Positions 20,158 to 29,007 are shown, numbered from the stretch's first letter. The stretch: 64,000 nucleotides of DNA from Bradyrhizobium tropiciagri (GCF_018130505.1 NZ_JAFCKH010000005.1:186001-250000); one strand, 5' to 3'. Made by a program: numbers and translations. Notes: a model not told the origin generated them from the letters alone.

Positions 20158-20565
20158 GTGGCCAAGTCCGACCTCGGAACCAAGCGCATTTGCCCGACCA
20201 CGGGCAAGAAGTTCTACGATCTCAACAAGAACCCGGTGATCTCGCCCTACACCGGCGAGGTCGTGCCGATCGCGCCCGTGGCACCGCCGCGGGGCCGCAG
20301 CGCACCCGTCCATTCGCCGTCGACCGCAGCCGAGATGCCGGAGACGGCCGAGAGCGAAGAGACGGTCTCGCTCGAGGAGGCCGATGCCGAGGAGAACACC
20401 GGCAAGGTCAAGGCCCAGGTTCCCGAATCCGAGGACGACATCGAGGTCGACGAGACCCTGGATGACGATGACGACGACGATTCGACCTTCATCGCCGACG
20501 AGGAAGAGGGCGATGAGGACGTGACCGACATCATTGGTGACGTCGGCGGCGACGAAGAGACTTGA
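20158..20565 (+). CDS. FYDLN-acid domain protein (TIGR02300 family)
   Basis: A 135-residue protein found across alphaproteobacteria and of unknown function. The conserved N-terminus reads GTKRICPTTGKKFYDLNKN followed by PVISPYTGEVVPI, giving the family its name. The second half is extremely acidic, with runs of Asp and Glu (DETLDDDDDDDSTF). The start is a GTG (residue 1) divergent from aroA. The single CP-x-TGKKFYDL motif looks like half of a zinc-ribbon, so metal binding by dimerisation is conceivable but is inference. Confidence 0.88.
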   Translation: MAKSDLGTKRICPTTGKKFYDLNKNPVISPYTGEVVPIAPVAPPRGRSAPVHSPSTAAEMPETAESEETVSLEEADAEENTGKVKAQVPESEDDIEVDETLDDDDDDDSTFIADEEEGDEDVTDIIGDVGGDEET

Positions 20566-20660
20566 GATCGGCGCCGATCTGTGATCAACGGTGCTGCCGC
20601 GCGAGTCGACTAGGCTCGGCGGCAGGGATTTGATCCCCCAGGATCGTCCCATTTGGATTA

Positions 20661-20736
<76 letters not shown>

Positions 20737-20738
20737 CG

Positions 20739-20822
20739 CTTCGCCCTTCGGGCTACGCGTGGCGCAGCCGCGCGGAGCCTGAGGGGCGAAGCGTGGTGTC
20801 CGGCGTAGCCCGAAGGGCGAAG
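20739..20822. repeat. palindromic repeat with 19-bp perfect inverted ends (CTTCGCCCTTCGGGCTACG)
   Basis: CTTCGCCCTTCGGGCTACG (20739-20757) is repeated exactly inverted at 20804-20822. An internal CCACGCTTCGCCC / GGGCGAAGCGTGG pairing also exists. It begins 2 nt after the tRNA-Ala CCA and ends about 48 nt before a GIY-YIG nuclease gene. The form is that of a REP/BIME-like mobile palindrome. Confidence 0.88.
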
Positions 20823-20870
20823 ACGGACTGCAAGGGGCGCTAATGCCTCGTTGCCGGAATGTGGATGCAA

Positions 20871-21110
20871 ATGTGGTACGTCTACATCATCCGCAGCATC
20901 AATTTCCCCGATCAGGAATACGTCGGCGCCACTGAAGACCTGAAGCGGCGGCTGCCCGAGCACAATGCCGGCAAGTCCGCGCACACGTCAAAATTCAGAC
21001 CGTGGCAACTCGTCTGGTACTGCGCGTTTCCCGACAAATATAAAGCTCTGGCCTTTGAGAAATATCTGAAGAGCCACTCCGGCCGCGCCTTCGCCAAGAA
21101 GCGCCTCTAA
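20871..21110 (+). CDS. GIY-YIG nuclease family protein
   Basis: A 79-residue single-domain GIY-YIG endonuclease-like protein of the UPF0213/YhbQ type. WYVYIIRS and EYVGATEDLKRRLPEHNAGKSAHT supply the GIY and YIG strands and the catalytic Arg/His helix; the C-terminal KALAFEKYLKSHSG contains the metal-binding Glu. The ATG at 20871 matches where homologues begin; an in-frame ATG at 20859 adds four residues. It has no operon partner and lies directly downstream of a palindromic repeat. Confidence 0.88.
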   Translation: MWYVYIIRSINFPDQEYVGATEDLKRRLPEHNAGKSAHTSKFRPWQLVWYCAFPDKYKALAFEKYLKSHSGRAFAKKRL

Positions 21111-21122
21111 CCGCCGCCCCCC

Positions 21123-21584
21123 CTACTCCCCCAGCACCGCATTCAGCCTGTCGCGCAGCGACACGATCTCATCTTTCATCGCCAGCAATTCGCCGACCGA
21201 GCAGGCCGAGGCCGCGAGGATCGATTGCGGCACTACTTTCGCCTTTTCGCGCAGCGCCTGGCCCTGCGCGGTGAGCGCGATCAGCACCAGCCGCTCGTCC
21301 TCGGTGCTGCGGGTCCGCCGGATCAGCTCCGCCGCCTCCAGCCGCTTGAGCAGCGGCGTCAGCGTGCCGGAGTCCAGGAACAGGCGCTCGCCGAGATCCT
21401 TCACCGGCACGTCGTCGCGCTCCCACAGCGCCAGCATGACGAGATATTGCGGATAGGTCAGGCCGAGCCGGTCGAGCAGCGGCTTGTAGACGCGGTTGAA
21501 CGCGTGCGCGGTCGAATAGACCGCAAAGCAGATCTGGTTGTCGAGCCGTAGCGCCTGGTCGGCCGCCGTCTGTTTCCTGGCCAT
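21123..21584 (-). CDS. ohrR: OhrR, MarR-family organic peroxide-sensing repressor
   Basis: A 153-residue winged-helix MarR protein. The redox-sensing cysteine is C19 in LDNQICFAVYS, conserved in OhrR, followed by the YPQYLVMLALWE helix and the DNA-recognition region LDSGTLTPLLKRLE and wing (RTRSTEDERLVLI). Oxidation of the cysteine by organic hydroperoxides releases DNA. The start MARKQ at 21584 has GGGA about 8 nt upstream; longer in-frame starts are possible. It is divergent from ohr across an operator-rich gap. Confidence 0.93.
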   Translation of the reverse strand: MARKQTAADQALRLDNQICFAVYSTAHAFNRVYKPLLDRLGLTYPQYLVMLALWERDDVPVKDLGERLFLDSGTLTPLLKRLEAAELIRRTRSTEDERLVLIALTAQGQALREKAKVVPQSILAASACSVGELLAMKDEIVSLRDRLNAVLGE

Positions 21585-21683
21585 GATGATTCCCATCGAA
21601 TCCATCGCACTTCCGGGTCATTGTGGGCGCGCGGGACCGCAAATTCAATTGCGGACAATTAAATGTGAGGCCGCATAATTCAT

Positions 21684-21710
21684 ATTGCGCACAATCTAAT
21701 TTTGCGCAAT
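21684..21710. promoter_or_regulatory. inverted repeat in the ohrR-ohr intergenic region, probable OhrR operator
   Basis: ATTGCGCA (21684-21691) and TGCGCAAT (21703-21710) form a perfect inverted repeat with an 11-nt spacer. A related half-site, ATTGCGGACAATT, lies near 21649-21661. Known OhrR boxes are A/T-rich with a CAATT...AATTG core, and ACAAT and CAATTG elements occur here. Confidence 0.65.
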
Positions 21711-21761
21711 AGATATGCCCGTCGAATTGAAGACCCCGTCCAAAACCCAAGGGAGACCACC

Positions 21762-22187
21762 ATGTCTGTGAACGTGCTCTACAAGACCAGCGCCAAGGCA
21801 ACCGGCGGCCGCGACGGCCATGCGGCGACGCTCGACGGCGCGCTCGACGTCAAGCTCGCGACCCCGAAGGAGCTCGGTGGCGGCGGCGGCGCCGGCAACA
21901 ATCCGGAGCAGCTGTTCGCGGCCGGCTATGCCGCCTGCTTCATCGGCGCCATGAAGTTCGTGGCTTCGCAGGGCGGCCCGAAGGTTCCCGCCGACACCAC
22001 CGTCACCTCGACGGTCGGCATCGGCCCGCGCTCGGAAGGCGGCTTTGGTCTTGCCGTCGAGCTCGCGGTCTCGCTGCCCGGCGTGCCCCGCGCCGAGGCC
22101 GAGGCGCTGGTCGAGAAGGCGCACCATGTGTGCCCGTATTCCAACGCCACCCGCGGCAATGTCGACGTCAAGCTGACCGTCGTCTGA
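21762..22187 (+). CDS. ohr: organic hydroperoxide resistance protein Ohr
   Basis: A 141-residue OsmC/Ohr-family thiol peroxidase that reduces organic and fatty-acid hydroperoxides using lipoylated partners. The two catalytic cysteines are C59 ([10 protein letters not shown]) and C124 ([12 protein letters not shown]). The N-terminus [17 protein letters not shown] holds the catalytic arginine. The ATG at 21762 has a GGGAG ribosome-binding site. It is paired with divergent ohrR. Confidence 0.95.
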   Translation: MSVNVLYKTSAKATGGRDGHAATLDGALDVKLATPKELGGGGGAGNNPEQLFAAGYAACFIGAMKFVASQGGPKVPADTTVTSTVGIGPRSEGGFGLAVELAVSLPGVPRAEAEALVEKAHHVCPYSNATRGNVDVKLTVV

Positions 22188-22212
22188 TTGATCGCAACCT
22201 GCGCGCTTCCGG

Positions 22213-22249
22213 ATGGTCCGCCACCAATCGTGGCGGACCATTCGTTTTT
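22213..22249 (+). terminator. intrinsic terminator of ohr
   Basis: ATGGTCCGCCAC (22213-22224) and GTGGCGGACCAT (22230-22241) form a 12-bp perfect stem, followed by TCGTTTTT. It is 25 nt after the ohr stop. Confidence 0.92.
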
Positions 22250-22380
22250 CCGCCACCCGGTTTGCACAGCGACCGCGCGGCGGCCGGCTGCATGGCCCTG
22301 CGCCGACGAGGGCATTGCTGCCCCGCCCGACAACCGTTAGCTCTGGGACCCTTACGTCCATCCGAGCGAAGGTTGCTTCC

Positions 22381-23586
22381 ATGAATACCCCAGCAGCTGC
22401 GGGCGCGATGACCGGACTGCGCGTGATCGATCTGACGCGCGTGCTCGGTGGCCCCTATTGCACGCAGATCCTTGCCGACCACGGCGCCGACGTGATCAAG
22501 GTCGAGCCGCCCGCCGGCGACGAAGTACGCGACTGGGGTCCTCCCTTCCACGAGGAGGACGCGGCCTATTTCGTCGGCATCAACCGCAACAAGCGCTCAA
22601 TCGGCCTCGACCTCGCCTCCGAGGGCGGCCGCGTCGTGCTGCTGAAGATGCTCGAGACCGCCGACGTGCTGATCGAGAATTTCAAGCCGGGCACGCTCGA
22701 CAAATGGGGCATCGGCAACGACGTGCTGCGCGCAAAATTTCCGCGCCTCGTGCATTGCCGCATCTCCGGCTTCGGCGGCGACGGCCCGCGTGGCGGCAAT
22801 CCCGGCTATGACGCGATCATCCAGGCGATGACCGGCATGATCGCGGCGACCGGCTCGCCCGAGAGCGGCCCGATGCGGATCGGCGTGCCGCTGGTCGACA
22901 TCACCACCGGCCTCTACGCGGCGATCGGCATCCTGATGGCACTGTCGGAGCGGCAGCGCTCGGGGCTCGGCCAGTTCCTCGAAACGACGCTGTACGAGAC
23001 CGGGCTTGCGATCATGCATCCGCACACCGCCAACTATTTCATGCACGGCAAGCCGCCGTCGCTGACTGGCAACGAGCATCCCAACCTCGTTCCTTACGCG
23101 ATCTTCCCGACCAAGACCGACAACATCTTCATCGGCGTCGGCAATGACGGCACCTTCCGCAAACTCGCCAAGGAGATCGGCAAGCCCGAGCTCGGCACCG
23201 ATCCGCGCTTTGCCCGCAACAAGGACCGCATCGCCAACCGCGACGCGCTGCGCGTCGAGCTCGCCGCGGTGTTCAGCCAGCATGAGGCCGAGCCGCTGTG
23301 CAACCGGCTGCTCGCCGCCGGCCTGCCCGCCGGCCCGGTGCAGAAGATCGACCAGGCGCTGACCAACCCGCACACCATCCATCGCGGCGATATCATCGAG
23401 AAGGATTGGTACAAGGGCGTCGCCTCGCCGGTGCGGCTCGAGCGCACCAAGCCGAGCCTGCGGCGCACCCCGCCGAAATTCAGCCAGCATGCCGCGGAGG
23501 TGCTCGGCGAGTTCGGCTACTCGACGGACGAGATCAAGGCCCTCGTCGAAGAGGGCGTGGTCTGCGGTCCCGAGCGCAAGCGCTGA
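22381..23586 (+). CDS. CaiB/BaiF-family (class III) CoA-transferase
   Basis: A 401-residue CoA-transferase that moves CoA between carboxylic acids through an aspartyl-CoA intermediate. The N-terminus LRVIDLTRVLGGPYCTQILA and DVIKVEPPAGD are the family signature, and the candidate catalytic aspartate is in GVPLVDITTGLYAAIG. The ATG at 22381 (MNTPAAAG) is chosen because the family core starts right after it; longer in-frame reading would cross the ohr terminator. The substrate cannot be read from sequence (formyl-, succinyl- or aryl-CoA forms are possible). It stands alone. Confidence 0.9.
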   Translation: MNTPAAAGAMTGLRVIDLTRVLGGPYCTQILADHGADVIKVEPPAGDEVRDWGPPFHEEDAAYFVGINRNKRSIGLDLASEGGRVVLLKMLETADVLIENFKPGTLDKWGIGNDVLRAKFPRLVHCRISGFGGDGPRGGNPGYDAIIQAMTGMIAATGSPESGPMRIGVPLVDITTGLYAAIGILMALSERQRSGLGQFLETTLYETGLAIMHPHTANYFMHGKPPSLTGNEHPNLVPYAIFPTKTDNIFIGVGNDGTFRKLAKEIGKPELGTDPRFARNKDRIANRDALRVELAAVFSQHEAEPLCNRLLAAGLPAGPVQKIDQALTNPHTIHRGDIIEKDWYKGVASPVRLERTKPSLRRTPPKFSQHAAEVLGEFGYSTDEIKALVEEGVVCGPERKR

Positions 23587-23622
23587 GGCCATAGCCGGCA
23601 AGATCGTTGACGGAATGCCGCA

Positions 23623-23652
23623 CTGCGGCGCGGGCACAGGCTCGCGCCGCAG
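23623..23652. other. 10-bp perfect GC hairpin after the CoA-transferase gene
   Basis: CTGCGGCGCG (23623-23632) and CGCGCCGCAG (23643-23652) flank a 10-nt loop. No T-run follows, so it is at best a Rho-independent-like barrier. Confidence 0.4.
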
Positions 23653-23807
23653 GGCGGCCGCGCGTGCCTGCATCTTCGCCTATTTTCCGGCTTCCATTTT
23701 CTTGCGCTTGCCGCTTTCGTTTGGGCCGCTTACACAAGTCATGTGAACGTCACAGGGCGCTGCTAGCGCAAGCGCACATTTTTGACGGCCGAGGGGAGGG
23801 ATTCTTG

Positions 23808-25127
23808 ATGGCACTTCGACAATTTGGTGCGGCTGCTGCACTTGCAGTCACGCTCGCGTTCGGCGCGTCGCCGGCGTTTGCGGTGACCGAGATCCAGTGG
23901 TGGCACGCGATGACCGGCGCCAATAACGACGTCATCGTCAAGCTGGCCAACGATTTCAACGCCGCACAGAGCGACTACAAGGTCATCCCGACCTACAAGG
24001 GCGGCTACGCCGACACCATGAACGCCGGCATCGCCGCGTTCCGCGCCGGCAACGCCCCGCACATCATGCAGGTGTTCGAGGTCGGCACCGCGACCATGAT
24101 GGCCGCCACCGGCGCCGTCAAACCGGTCTACAAGCTGATGGCCGACGCCGGCGAGAAGTTCGATCCGAAGGTCTATCTGCCCGCGATCACCGGCTACTAC
24201 TCGACCTCGAAGGGCGAGATGCTGTCGTTCCCCTTCAACTCGTCGTCGACGGTGATGTGGGTCAATCTCGACGCGCTGAAGAAGGCCAACATCGCGGAGA
24301 TCCCGAAGACCTGGCCGCAAGTGTTCGAGGACGCCAAGAAGCTGAAGGCCGCCGGCTACAACACCTGCGGCTTCTCGGGCTCCTGGGTCACCTGGGTCAA
24401 TCTCGAGCAGCTGTCGGCCTGGCACAACGTGCCGCTCGCCAGCAAGGCCAACGGCCTCGACGGCTTCGATACCGTGCTGGAGTTCAACGGCCCGCTGCAG
24501 GTCAAGCATCTCGAGAACCTGGTCGAGTTGCAGAAGGACAAGACCTACGACTATGCCGGCCGCACCAACACCGGCGAAGGCCGCTTCACCTCCGGCGAAT
24601 GCCCGATCTACCTGACCTCCTCGGCGTTCTTCGGCAACGTCAAGGCGCAGGCCAAGTTCAACTTCACCGCCGCGCCGATGCCCTATTATCCTGACGTCAA
24701 GGGCGCACCGCAGAACTCGATCATCGGCGGCGCCTCGCTCTGGATCATGGGCGGCAAGTCGCCCGAGGAATACAAGGGCGTGGCCAAGTTTCTGACCTTC
24801 CTGTCGGACACCGACCGCCAGGTCTGGATCCACAAGGCCTCGGGCTATCTGCCGATCACCAAGGCCGCCTATGCCAAGGCCAAGGAAGAGGGCTTCTACA
24901 AGGACCAGCCCTATCTCGAGACCCCGCTGCTGGAATTGACCAACAAGGAGCCGACGGAGAATTCCCGCGGCCTGCGCCTCGGCAACATGGTTCAGCTGCG
25001 CGACATGTGGTCGGAGGAGATCGAGCAGGCGCTGGCCGGCAAGAAGACCGCCAAGCAGGCGCTGGACGCCGCCGTCGAGCGCGGCAACCAGATGCTGCGG
25101 CAGTTTGAAAAGACCGCCGTCCGCTGA
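23808..25127 (+). CDS. ugpB: sn-glycerol-3-phosphate ABC transporter substrate-binding protein
   Basis: A 439-residue periplasmic solute-binding protein. The signal peptide is MALRQFGAAAALAVTLAFG through ASPAFA. The mature start VTEIQWWHAMTGANNDVI and the segments YKGGYADTMNAGIAAFRAG and PHIMQVFEVGTATMM are characteristic of UgpB. A strong GAGGGGAGG ribosome-binding site precedes the ATG. It is the first gene of ugpBAEC, which imports glycerol-3-phosphate and its diesters; in other bacteria this is induced by phosphate starvation, but no clear PHO box was found here. Confidence 0.92.
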   Translation: MALRQFGAAAALAVTLAFGASPAFAVTEIQWWHAMTGANNDVIVKLANDFNAAQSDYKVIPTYKGGYADTMNAGIAAFRAGNAPHIMQVFEVGTATMMAATGAVKPVYKLMADAGEKFDPKVYLPAITGYYSTSKGEMLSFPFNSSSTVMWVNLDALKKANIAEIPKTWPQVFEDAKKLKAAGYNTCGFSGSWVTWVNLEQLSAWHNVPLASKANGLDGFDTVLEFNGPLQVKHLENLVELQKDKTYDYAGRTNTGEGRFTSGECPIYLTSSAFFGNVKAQAKFNFTAAPMPYYPDVKGAPQNSIIGGASLWIMGGKSPEEYKGVAKFLTFLSDTDRQVWIHKASGYLPITKAAYAKAKEEGFYKDQPYLETPLLELTNKEPTENSRGLRLGNMVQLRDMWSEEIEQALAGKKTAKQALDAAVERGNQMLRQFEKTAVR

Positions 25128-25183
25128 CATGATGGGCTAAGACCGGCAGGCCGCATCCCGCGGCCTGCCACCCTCCCGAGATC

Positions 25184-26065
25184 ATGCAAAAGAACGCGAT
25201 CTTCCAGTCAAAGCTGCTGCCTTACGCGCTGGTTGCCCCGCAACTCGCGATCGTGCTGATCTTTTTCTATTGGCCGGCCGTGCAGGCGGTGATCCAGTCC
25301 TTCCTGCTGCAGGACGCCTTCGGCCTCTCCACCAGCTTCGTCTGGTTCGAAAACTATCTCGAGCTGTTCAAGGATCCGGCCTATTTCGCCGCGATCGTCA
25401 GGACCTTTGCGTTCTCGTTCGCGATCGCCGTCTCCTCGCTGTCCTTCGCACTGCTGCTCGCCGTGATGGCCGACAAGCCGCTGCGCGGCTCGATGCTCTA
25501 CCGCACGCTCTTGATCTGGCCCTATGCGGTGGCGCCGCCGGTGGTCGGCGTGCTCTGGGTGTTCATGCTGCATCCTTCGCTCGGCGTGCTGTCGCGCTAT
25601 CTGCGCACGTTGGGCGTCGACTGGAATCCGCTGCTCAACGGCGACCAGGCTGCGCTCCTGATCATCCTCGCGGCGGCCTGGAAGCAGATCTCCTACAACT
25701 TCCTGTTCTTCCTCGCCGGGCTGCAGAGCATCCCCAGAAGCGTGATCGAGGCCGCCGCGATCGACGGCGCGCGCCCGATGCGGCGGTTCTGGACCGTGAT
25801 CTTCCCGCTGCTGTCGCCGACCATCTTCTTCCTCTTGGTCATCAACATCGTCTACGCCTTCTTCGACACCTTCGGCATCATCGACACGATGACGCGCGGC
25901 GGTCCCGGCAAGGCGACCGAAACGCTGGTCTACAAGGTCTACACGGACGGCCTGCTCGGCGGCAATCTCGGCTCCTCGGCGGCGCAGTCGGTGATCCTGA
26001 TGGTCATCGTCATCATGCTGACGGCGATCCAGTTCCGCTTCGTCGAACGCAAGGTGACCTACTGA
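25184..26065 (+). CDS. ugpA: glycerol-3-phosphate ABC transporter permease UgpA
   Basis: A 293-residue integral membrane protein with six predicted membrane spans. The cytoplasmic EAA loop that contacts the ATPase is [20 protein letters not shown]. The N-terminal span [19 protein letters not shown] is typical of MalF/UgpA permeases. The stop shares one base with the ugpE start (TGATG), coupling the two permeases. Confidence 0.93.
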   Translation: MQKNAIFQSKLLPYALVAPQLAIVLIFFYWPAVQAVIQSFLLQDAFGLSTSFVWFENYLELFKDPAYFAAIVRTFAFSFAIAVSSLSFALLLAVMADKPLRGSMLYRTLLIWPYAVAPPVVGVLWVFMLHPSLGVLSRYLRTLGVDWNPLLNGDQAALLIILAAAWKQISYNFLFFLAGLQSIPRSVIEAAAIDGARPMRRFWTVIFPLLSPTIFFLLVINIVYAFFDTFGIIDTMTRGGPGKATETLVYKVYTDGLLGGNLGSSAAQSVILMVIVIMLTAIQFRFVERKVTY

Positions 26066-26913
26066 TGGTCGAGGAAGAGGGCTTCCAGCGCTATCTGGCT
26101 CACGTCATCCTGTGGATCGGGATCGCGATCGTCGCCTTCCCGGTCTATCTCGCGCTGGTCGCCTCGACCCAGGACAACGCCGTCATCGCCAACGGCCAGA
26201 TGTCGCTGCTGCCCGGCGGCCATTTCTTCGAAACCTACTACCAGACGCTGTTTGTAGGCACGAGCGGCTCGACCCGCGAGCCCGTGCTCAACATGATGCT
26301 GAACTCGCTAATCATGGCGCTGTTGATCGCGATCGGCAAAATCGCGATCTCGATCATCTCGGCCTATGCGATCGTCTATTTCCGCTTCCCGTTCCGGATG
26401 GCGATTTTCTGGATCATCTTCATCACGTTGATGCTGCCGGTCGAGGTGCGCATCTATCCGACCTACAAGATCGTCGCCGATCTGCATCTGCTCGACAGCT
26501 ATGCCGGCCTGTCGCTGCCGCTGATCGCCTCCGCCACCGCGACGCTCTTGTTCCGGCAGTTCTTCATGACAGTGCCGGATGAGCTGCTGGAAGCCTCGCG
26601 CATCGACGGCGCCGGCCCGTTCCGCTTCTTCTGGGATACGCTGCTGCCGCTGTCGCGCACCAACATGGCGGCGCTGTTCGTGATCCTGTTCATCCTCGGC
26701 TGGAATCAATATCTCTGGCCGCTGCTGATCACGACCCGTGACGACATGCAGACCATCCAGGTCGGCATCCGCAAGATGATCACCACCACCGACGCGCTGA
26801 CCGAATGGCCGGTGGTGATGGCGACCGCGCTGCTGGCGATGCTGCCGCCGGTGTTTGTCGTCGTCGCGATGCAAAAACTGTTCGTGCGCGGACTGGTGGA
26901 GACGGAAAAATAA
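26065..26913 (+). CDS. ugpE: glycerol-3-phosphate ABC transporter permease UgpE
   Basis: A 282-residue second permease. The start [17 protein letters not shown] precedes the first span, and the EAA loop is EASRIDGAGPFRFFWDTLLP. The mid-region SAYAIVYFRFPFRM and the C-terminal QKLFVRGLVETEK fit UgpE. It overlaps ugpA by one base and is followed by ugpC after 3 nt. Confidence 0.93.
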   Translation: MVEEEGFQRYLAHVILWIGIAIVAFPVYLALVASTQDNAVIANGQMSLLPGGHFFETYYQTLFVGTSGSTREPVLNMMLNSLIMALLIAIGKIAISIISAYAIVYFRFPFRMAIFWIIFITLMLPVEVRIYPTYKIVADLHLLDSYAGLSLPLIASATATLLFRQFFMTVPDELLEASRIDGAGPFRFFWDTLLPLSRTNMAALFVILFILGWNQYLWPLLITTRDDMQTIQVGIRKMITTTDALTEWPVVMATALLAMLPPVFVVVAMQKLFVRGLVETEK

Positions 26914-26916
26914 TCC

Positions 26917-27999
26917 ATGGCTAACGTCACGCTGCGCAGCGTCCGCAAGACCTATCCCGGCGGCTTCGAGGCCATCAAGGGCGTCGACGTCGATGTCGGC
27001 GACGGCCAATTCTGCGTGCTGGTCGGCCCCAGCGGCTGCGGCAAGTCCACGCTGCTGCGCATGGTCGCGGGGCTCGAGACCATCACCGGCGGCGAGATCG
27101 ATATCGGCGGCCGCGTCGTCAACCAGGTCGAGCCCGCCGATCGCGACATCGCGATGGTGTTCCAGAACTACGCGCTCTATCCACATATGAGCGTCTACAA
27201 CAACATGGCCTACGGCCTGCGCAATCGCGGCATGGCCGAGGCCGAGATCAAGACCCGCGTCGAGGAGGCCGCGCGCATCCTCGAGCTGGCGCCGATGCTG
27301 GAGCGCAAGCCGCGGCAGCTGTCCGGCGGCCAGCGCCAGCGCGTCGCGATGGGCCGCGCCATCGTGCGCCAGCCGAAGGTGTTCCTGTTCGACGAGCCGC
27401 TCTCCAACCTCGACGCCAAGCTGCGCATCGCGATGCGGGTCGAGATCCGCAAGCTGCAGCGCCGGCTCAACACCACGTCGATCTACGTCACCCACGACCA
27501 GCTCGAGGCGATGACGCTGGCCGACATCCTCGTCGTCATGAATGGCGGCCAGGTCGAGCAGATCGGCAATCCGCTCGACATCTACCAGCGGCCGGCGACC
27601 ACCTTCGTCGCCTCCTTCATCGGCGCGCCGCCGATGAACCTGATGCCGCTGCATTCGGACGAGCTGTCGTCCCAGGTCACAGGCGCCGACGGCGCCGGGA
27701 TCGTCGGCATCCGGCCGGAGGATTTCGTCATCTCCGGCGAGACGGCCCCCGGCGGGGTCGCGCTCGGCCTGACGGTCGAGGCGATCGAGCATGTCGGCGC
27801 CGAAACCTTCGTCTACGGCAGCCGCCAGCGCGAGGAACAGGGGGTTGCCGCCAACCCCGGCGACCTGCCGCCCGGCGAGGTGATCGTCCGGGTTCCCGGG
27901 ACCAGCGGGCCGGCGATCGGCGAGCGGATCCGGGCGGTCGCACCGCGCGACAAACTGCATCTATTTACCGCCGACGGACGAAAGCGGGTCGGGCAATAA
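26917..27999 (+). CDS. ugpC: glycerol-3-phosphate ABC transporter ATP-binding protein UgpC
   Basis: A 360-residue ABC ATPase of the MalK/UgpC (CUT1) group. Walker A is GPSGCGKST, the Q-loop is [12 protein letters not shown], the signature is [15 protein letters not shown], Walker B is [14 protein letters not shown], and the switch histidine is in [11 protein letters not shown]-terminal TOBE-like regulatory domain follows ([10 protein letters not shown]). It powers the UgpBAE importer. Confidence 0.95.
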   Translation: MANVTLRSVRKTYPGGFEAIKGVDVDVGDGQFCVLVGPSGCGKSTLLRMVAGLETITGGEIDIGGRVVNQVEPADRDIAMVFQNYALYPHMSVYNNMAYGLRNRGMAEAEIKTRVEEAARILELAPMLERKPRQLSGGQRQRVAMGRAIVRQPKVFLFDEPLSNLDAKLRIAMRVEIRKLQRRLNTTSIYVTHDQLEAMTLADILVVMNGGQVEQIGNPLDIYQRPATTFVASFIGAPPMNLMPLHSDELSSQVTGADGAGIVGIRPEDFVISGETAPGGVALGLTVEAIEHVGAETFVYGSRQREEQGVAANPGDLPPGEVIVRVPGTSGPAIGERIRAVAPRDKLHLFTADGRKRVGQ

Positions 28000-28055
28000 C
28001 CGATAGGGAAGAATTTTGCCCCATGTTACCGGCGTTTACGCTGGTTTCGGGGCCG

Positions 28056-28084
28056 CTTGAACGTTATCCAGCTCGCTCCCATAT
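28056..28084 (+). promoter_or_regulatory. RpoH (sigma-32)-type promoter of hsp20
   Basis: CTTGAA at 28056-28061 and CCCATAT at 28078-28084 with a 16-nt spacer match the heat-shock sigma-32 consensus (CTTGAA, then CCCATnT). The start of transcription would be near 28091, placing a leader of about 80 nt before the hsp20 ATG. Confidence 0.75.
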
Positions 28085-28100
28085 TCCTCACTGACCGGAA

Positions 28101-28171
28101 GGCCAAGACGGCCCGCCGGTTGCATGGGGTGCCGCAAGGGCCCCTCAAAGTCGCTTCGAGAGGACTTTGTA
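28101..28171 (+). promoter_or_regulatory. ROSE-type RNA thermometer in the hsp20 leader
   Basis: Three hairpins can be read. First, GGCC-AAGAC-GGCC at 28101-28113. Second, 28126-28144, a GGGG/CCCC stem extended by inner pairs and closed by a GCAA tetraloop. Third, 28146-28169, with outer stem CAAAG/CTTTG and then TCGCT (28151-28155) opposite AGAGGA (28159-28164), the ribosome-binding site. TCGCT fits the ROSE consensus U(U/C)GCU, including the bulged G (28153) opposite the Shine-Dalgarno. Low temperature would hide the ribosome-binding site and heat would melt it. Confidence 0.72.
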
Positions 28172-28597
28172 ATGTCTCGTGTTCCATCGTTGTCCAGTCC
28201 GTTCCTTCTGGGATTCGACGAGATCGAGCGTGCGCTCGATCGGGTCGTGAAGGGCGCTGACGGCTATCCTCCCTACAACATCGAGCGGTTCGACCGGTCC
28301 AACGGGCAGCCCGAAAGGCTGCGCATCACGCTGGCCGTGGCGGGTTTTACCCGCGACCAACTCGATGTGACCATTGAGGAAAATCAGCTCGTCATCCGCG
28401 GCCGCCAGCAGGACGACAAGGCCCGGCAGTACATCCATCGCGGCATCGCCGCGCGCCACTTCCAGCGCACCTTCGTGCTGGCGGAGGGGATGCAGGTGCT
28501 GGGCGCGGACCTGAAGAACGGGCTGTTGTCGATCGACCTGGCCAGGCCGGAGCCTGAACGGGTCATTAAGACAATCGCTATCAATGAGCACGAATAA
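28172..28597 (+). CDS. Hsp20-family small heat shock protein
   Basis: A 141-residue alpha-crystallin-type holdase chaperone. The ACD core includes RLRITLAVAGFTRDQLDVTIEE, LVIRGRQ and the late motif LKNGLLSIDLARPEPE with the GxL-type signature. The start MSRVPSLSSPF has AGAGGA about 8 nt upstream. It is followed after 50 nt by a DUF1150 gene, a pairing frequent in Rhizobiales. The leader carries both an RpoH-like promoter and a ROSE-like element, so heat control appears to be at transcription and at translation. Confidence 0.94.
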   Translation: MSRVPSLSSPFLLGFDEIERALDRVVKGADGYPPYNIERFDRSNGQPERLRITLAVAGFTRDQLDVTIEENQLVIRGRQQDDKARQYIHRGIAARHFQRTFVLAEGMQVLGADLKNGLLSIDLARPEPERVIKTIAINEHE

Positions 28598-28647
28598 TAG
28601 AAACCAGGAGCGGACTCGACCGCTTATCTGACTGAGGAGTCGAGACC

Positions 28648-28920
28648 ATGAGTGAACTGAGTACCACCACCATCCAATCGTCCGACAGCGTCACGCCGGA
28701 AGCGTTGGCTCATCTGGGCGAAGGCCATATCGCCTATGTGAAGCAGGTCCGCTCCGAGGACGTGCCGGGGCTGTTCCCCGAGGCGCCCCAGATTGCGCCG
28801 GGCCTCAAGCTGTTCGCGCTCCACGCCGCCGACGGCACGCCGATCATGCTGACCGACAGCCGGGAAGCTGCGATCGCCAACGCCTGGAGCAACGAGTTGC
28901 AGGCCGTCAGCGTCCACTAG
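28648..28920 (+). CDS. DUF1150 family protein
   Basis: A 90-residue soluble protein. LGEGHIAYVKQVRSEDVPGLFP and LKLFALHAADGTPIMLTDSREAAIANAW match the DUF1150 family, found in alphaproteobacteria downstream of hsp20 genes. The function is unknown; the position suggests a role in the heat response. A strong bidirectional-looking hairpin with a T-run terminates the pair. Confidence 0.88.
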   Translation: MSELSTTTIQSSDSVTPEALAHLGEGHIAYVKQVRSEDVPGLFPEAPQIAPGLKLFALHAADGTPIMLTDSREAAIANAWSNELQAVSVH

Positions 28921-28953
28921 ACGCCGGCTGAATTTAGCATCCGCGAGTTCAAG

Positions 28954-28999
28954 TGCGCGGGCATGCCTCGATACAGCTCGAGGCGGCCCGCGCATTTTT
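28954..28999 (+). terminator. intrinsic terminator of the hsp20-DUF1150 operon
   Basis: TGCGCGGGC (28954-28962) pairs with GCCCGCGCA (28986-28994), and inside it GCCTCGA pairs with TCGAGGC, forming a long stem followed by TTTTT. Confidence 0.92.
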
Positions 29000-29007
29000 C
29001 ATTTGCG

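Noticed and set aside
23700-23807. A PHO box upstream of ugpB
   Set aside because: Only fragments resembling CTGT-A- and TCA occur near 23735-23760; spacing and sequence do not fit two clean 7-bp repeats.
26308-27960. Long minus-strand frame opposite ugpE-ugpC
   Set aside because: The His/Asp/Arg-rich translation is antisense of the ABC transporter genes and has no family features.
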